From a virus, in the IMG/VR virus record IMGVR_UViG_3300031673_000443, positions 1-25,144 of that record: a stretch of 25,144 bases of DNA. One strand, written 5' to 3'. Numbering within the stretch: position 1 is the first letter of the stretch; each line of letters opens with the position of its first letter. The translations under genes were made by a program, and so were the position numbers. Below, one piece after another: positions 23,366-25,144 of the stretch. The notes beneath the pieces are model-generated. The model was not told the DNA's origin. It worked only from the letters and a program-made list of their open reading frames with translations, and searched no databases.

Positions 23366-23899
23366 ATGTCTGAACTGAGGAAAAAAATCATCCGGTTGGC
23401 CTACGAGCAGCCAAAATTTCGCGAGGATCTACTTCCCCTGTTGGCGAAGGAATCTGACAACCAAACTAAAGAAGCTATTGATTTTATGGGGCTTGATCCC
23501 ATGACGATGCTTGCAACAATTCAGGGCATCCCGTTTGATGTCAAGGCGCTTTTTGTACGTGCAGTTGCTGATGGCGTGAAGTGGGCAAAACCGGTAGTGG
23601 TCGCAGTATTGGCCGTACTGTACTATTTGTGGCAGGGCGTCCCAGTCAAGGAGTCTGTTCGGTATGCGCTTGAGAAGATTCGGCCATACAAAGAAAAACT
23701 CGAAAAGTTTCTTTTCCCAGAAGATGTTGTCAAAATCAAACAAATGACGCTCAAAGAAAAAATGGACGCTTCCAACCGGATCGACCCCTTGATGTGGGAA
23801 ACACTCAAGATGGGATCTACCAAAAAGGACGTGGCCCTGCGCCGATACTTACTGCTAAGTGCCCTTGAAGAAGCAATCATCAAATGGATAAAGAGATAA
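23366..23899 (+). CDS. Small protein with shared N-terminal I-R-L-A-Y peptide and hydrophobic segment, 2 (177 aa)
   Basis: AGGAG (23351-23355) lies 10 nt upstream of the ATG. Residues 8-26 repeat the peptide of the preceding protein, with Lys/Glu-rich variation between the fixed positions. Residues about 74-90 are strongly hydrophobic and uncharged after Lys75 (Pro-Val-Val-Val-Ala-Val-Leu-Ala-Val-Leu-Tyr-Tyr-Leu-Trp), so a single membrane-spanning or membrane-inserting helix is plausible. The rest is helical and basic, ending Lys-Trp-Ile-Lys-Arg. Beyond the N-terminal peptide it shows little identity with its neighbour. A holin-like role is possible from the hydrophobic helix but is not supported by any other holin feature. 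A packaged virion protein is an equal alternative. Confidence 0.7.
   Translation: MSELRKKIIRLAYEQPKFREDLLPLLAKESDNQTKEAIDFMGLDPMTMLATIQGIPFDVKALFVRAVADGVKWAKPVVVAVLAVLYYLWQGVPVKESVRYALEKIRPYKEKLEKFLFPEDVVKIKQMTLKEKMDASNRIDPLMWETLKMGSTKKDVALRRYLLLSALEEAIIKWIKR
23387..23443 (+). other. Shared N-terminal peptide (I-R-L-A-Y ... L-L-P-L-L), copy 2
   Basis: Encodes residues 8-26 of the 177-aa protein. It aligns with copy 1 over 19 residues without a gap. Confidence 0.65.
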
Positions 23900-23902
23900 C
23901 CA

Positions 23903-25144
23903 ATGCCACGTAAGGGTAATCCAGGTAATATTCGGGCTGGTGCGGGTAAAAGAACCCCCGACAAGGGTAATCTTACGATTAACACTGTCTCAACCACCCC
24001 GACAGTTGGTTGGTTGGGAGATAGCCCCGAAGCAGAGGTCACAGCTATTGACGGGCTTGAGGGTGGTGCGCCAGGTCTAAAGGCCCATGTGAACTACCCC
24101 AAGAACGCCCACCCGGCAGCCACCATCTCAATCGATCCATACCCGCCACTTTATCTGGGTGAAGATGTAAACGCTGCCTTAGATGAACTTGCCGCCCTAA
24201 TACCACCGATGCCCCCAGTTGTTGGGCGATGGTCTAAGTTTGTTGAGGTTTCGGGTATCCCTGACTGGGGTGTTTTGAAGTTGAACGAATCCCCTCTGGA
24301 CACTCGTGGCGGTTTTGTTTTCTGGCAAACCGGGAACGCCGATAGCGAGATCTATCCCTACTATTGGTACCCGCCCCATCCAGCGCAGGAATACCCGCCG
24401 TTCACACCAGAGGGTACACATGGCCCCCTGCAAGATCAGGGTGGTGGTGATCCAGCCACAGATCCCATATTCAATGTCACAGACATTCCCTACGATGGCG
24501 GTGGGCCTGGTGACACGTACGCAGGTGCTTTTACAAGGGCCGGGACTGATCTTGTCAAAACAGCCAGGGTCATGGAGTTTATTGCACCGAACCGACCTGT
24601 GGTTGTTTCTGGCGTAGTATTTCCGGCAGATCGAGGTGTTTTGGCTCTTTTGCATTGGCCCCCTAATGGTGGTTGGCCCGAATTTCTGGCCCAACCGCTG
24701 ACAGATCGCTGTGCGGCGGCTCTTTTGTTAGGTGGTGGTTTACTCGATGGTTTAGATGGCCTTCCCGGTGGGATTTTTTCAGTGGGTGCTGAGGGAGGGT
24801 TCCCCGGATATCCATACGATCCATTTTCGTTTCCAGGGCAGGCCACAGGACAGTTTGATCTGAGAGAGATCCACACCGGTTTGTTTAGCTCCGATTTCCC
24901 TCCCCCCAAGGGAGGTTCTCCGTTACCGTGGCCGTATGACACAGCCAATCCCGCTGGAGGTCAGGTACGGTTAGGCACTGACCCAGAAGCGGGGATTGTT
25001 CCTGTACCCAACGGCATCCCTATCCTTGGTGGAACCACTGTTGCACGGGGCGGCGGGGACGATAACAACTTTTTCAGATACCGGTTGCCTTATTGGGATG
25101 ACTACACAAATGCAGGGTTGAAGTACTCACCACCAGAAGAGTTA
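23903..25144 (+). CDS. Gly/Pro-rich tail appendage-like protein, 3' end beyond window
   Basis: An uninterrupted frame of 414 codons runs from the ATG at 23903, 3 nt after the previous stop, to the last base of the window, so the protein is longer than 414 residues. I translated it by hand. The first 30 residues are basic and Gly-rich. About residues 80-110 contain Tyr-Pro-Pro-Leu-Tyr, then Asp-Val-Asn-Ala-Ala-Leu-Asp-Glu-Leu-Ala-Ala-Leu-Ile-Pro-Pro, a helix type often seen in tail-fibre shafts and attachment regions. The rest is very rich in Gly, Pro, Tyr and Trp with many short beta or loop segments and no enzyme motif. Its upstream AAAGAGA is a weak ribosome-binding site, so it probably relies on read-through from the previous gene. 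A fibre or baseplate decoration protein is likely from composition and context, with no named family. Confidence 0.75.
   Translation, partial: MPRKGNPGNIRAGAGKRTPDKGNLTINTVSTTPTVGWLGDSPEAEVTAIDGLEGGAPGLKAHVNYPKNAHPAATISIDPYPPLYLGEDVNAALDELAALIPPMPPVVGRWSKFVEVSGIPDWGVLKLNESPLDTRGGFVFWQTGNADSEIYPYYWYPPHPAQEYPPFTPEGTHGPLQDQGGGDPATDPIFNVTDIPYDGGGPGDTYAGAFTRAGTDLVKTARVMEFIAPNRPVVVSGVVFPADRGVLALLHWPPNGGWPEFLAQPLTDRCAAALLLGGGLLDGLDGLPGGIFSVGAEGGFPGYPYDPFSFPGQATGQFDLREIHTGLFSSDFPPPKGGSPLPWPYDTANPAGGQVRLGTDPEAGIVPVPNGIPILGGTTVARGGGDDNNFFRYRLPYWDDYTNAGLKYSPPEEL

Noticed and set aside
23576-23638. Holin call for the 177-aa protein based on its hydrophobic helix
   Set aside because: Only one possible membrane segment is present, no endolysin gene is adjacent, and the shared N-terminal peptide points equally to a virion protein.
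24197-24948. Overlapping - strand open frames of 165 and 152 codons near the right end
   Set aside because: The + strand frame from 23903 is open across the whole stretch and shows a phage fibre-like composition. The - strand frames are shadows of it.

Overview
The window reads as part of the late structural region of a tailed bacteriophage with a contractile tail (myovirus type), probably a large genome. Fifteen protein genes lie on the + strand and cover about 98-99% of the sequence, often with ATGA or TAATG overlaps. No convincing gene lies on the - strand, and I saw no tRNA, rRNA, CRISPR array, integrase, transposase or metabolic gene. The host cannot be named from this sequence. The contractile-tail call rests on a gp25-like baseplate wedge domain (gene at 5012), a baseplate J/gp6-like protein (6098) and a tail-protein-I-like protein directly behind it (9847), in the usual wedge-J-I order.

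Layout. Positions 1-4969 hold four structural proteins of no recognised family: one cut by the left edge, a 71-aa helical protein, a 921-aa protein with FnIII/Ig-like and helical parts, and a 290-aa protein. After a 42-nt gap, 5012-16234 is the baseplate and appendage block: gp25-like wedge, J-like protein (1249 aa), I-like protein, and a 1687-aa multidomain fibre or adhesin. After a 54-nt gap, 16289-19226 is a tightly coupled three-gene unit: a small tail-fibre-type protein and two proteins with ADP-ribosyltransferase-like (ART-like) segments. After a 114-nt gap with hairpins, 19341-25144 holds a 1144-aa virion protein, two small paralogue-like proteins sharing an N-terminal peptide, and the start of a Gly/Pro-rich appendage protein that runs off the right edge.

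How it may work together. The wedge, J and I proteins would build the baseplate, and the long beta-rich proteins would decorate it or bind the host. The least expected part is the pair of ART-like proteins embedded among virion genes. They share a short peptide, R-V-V-S-R-(Y/H)-L-(E/Q), at the N-terminus of one and the C-terminus of the other. I infer, without proof, that they are packaged effectors, by analogy with T4 Alt, which is carried in the virion and ADP-ribosylates host RNA polymerase. The second shared peptide, on the genes at 22777 and 23366, may be a similar address tag.
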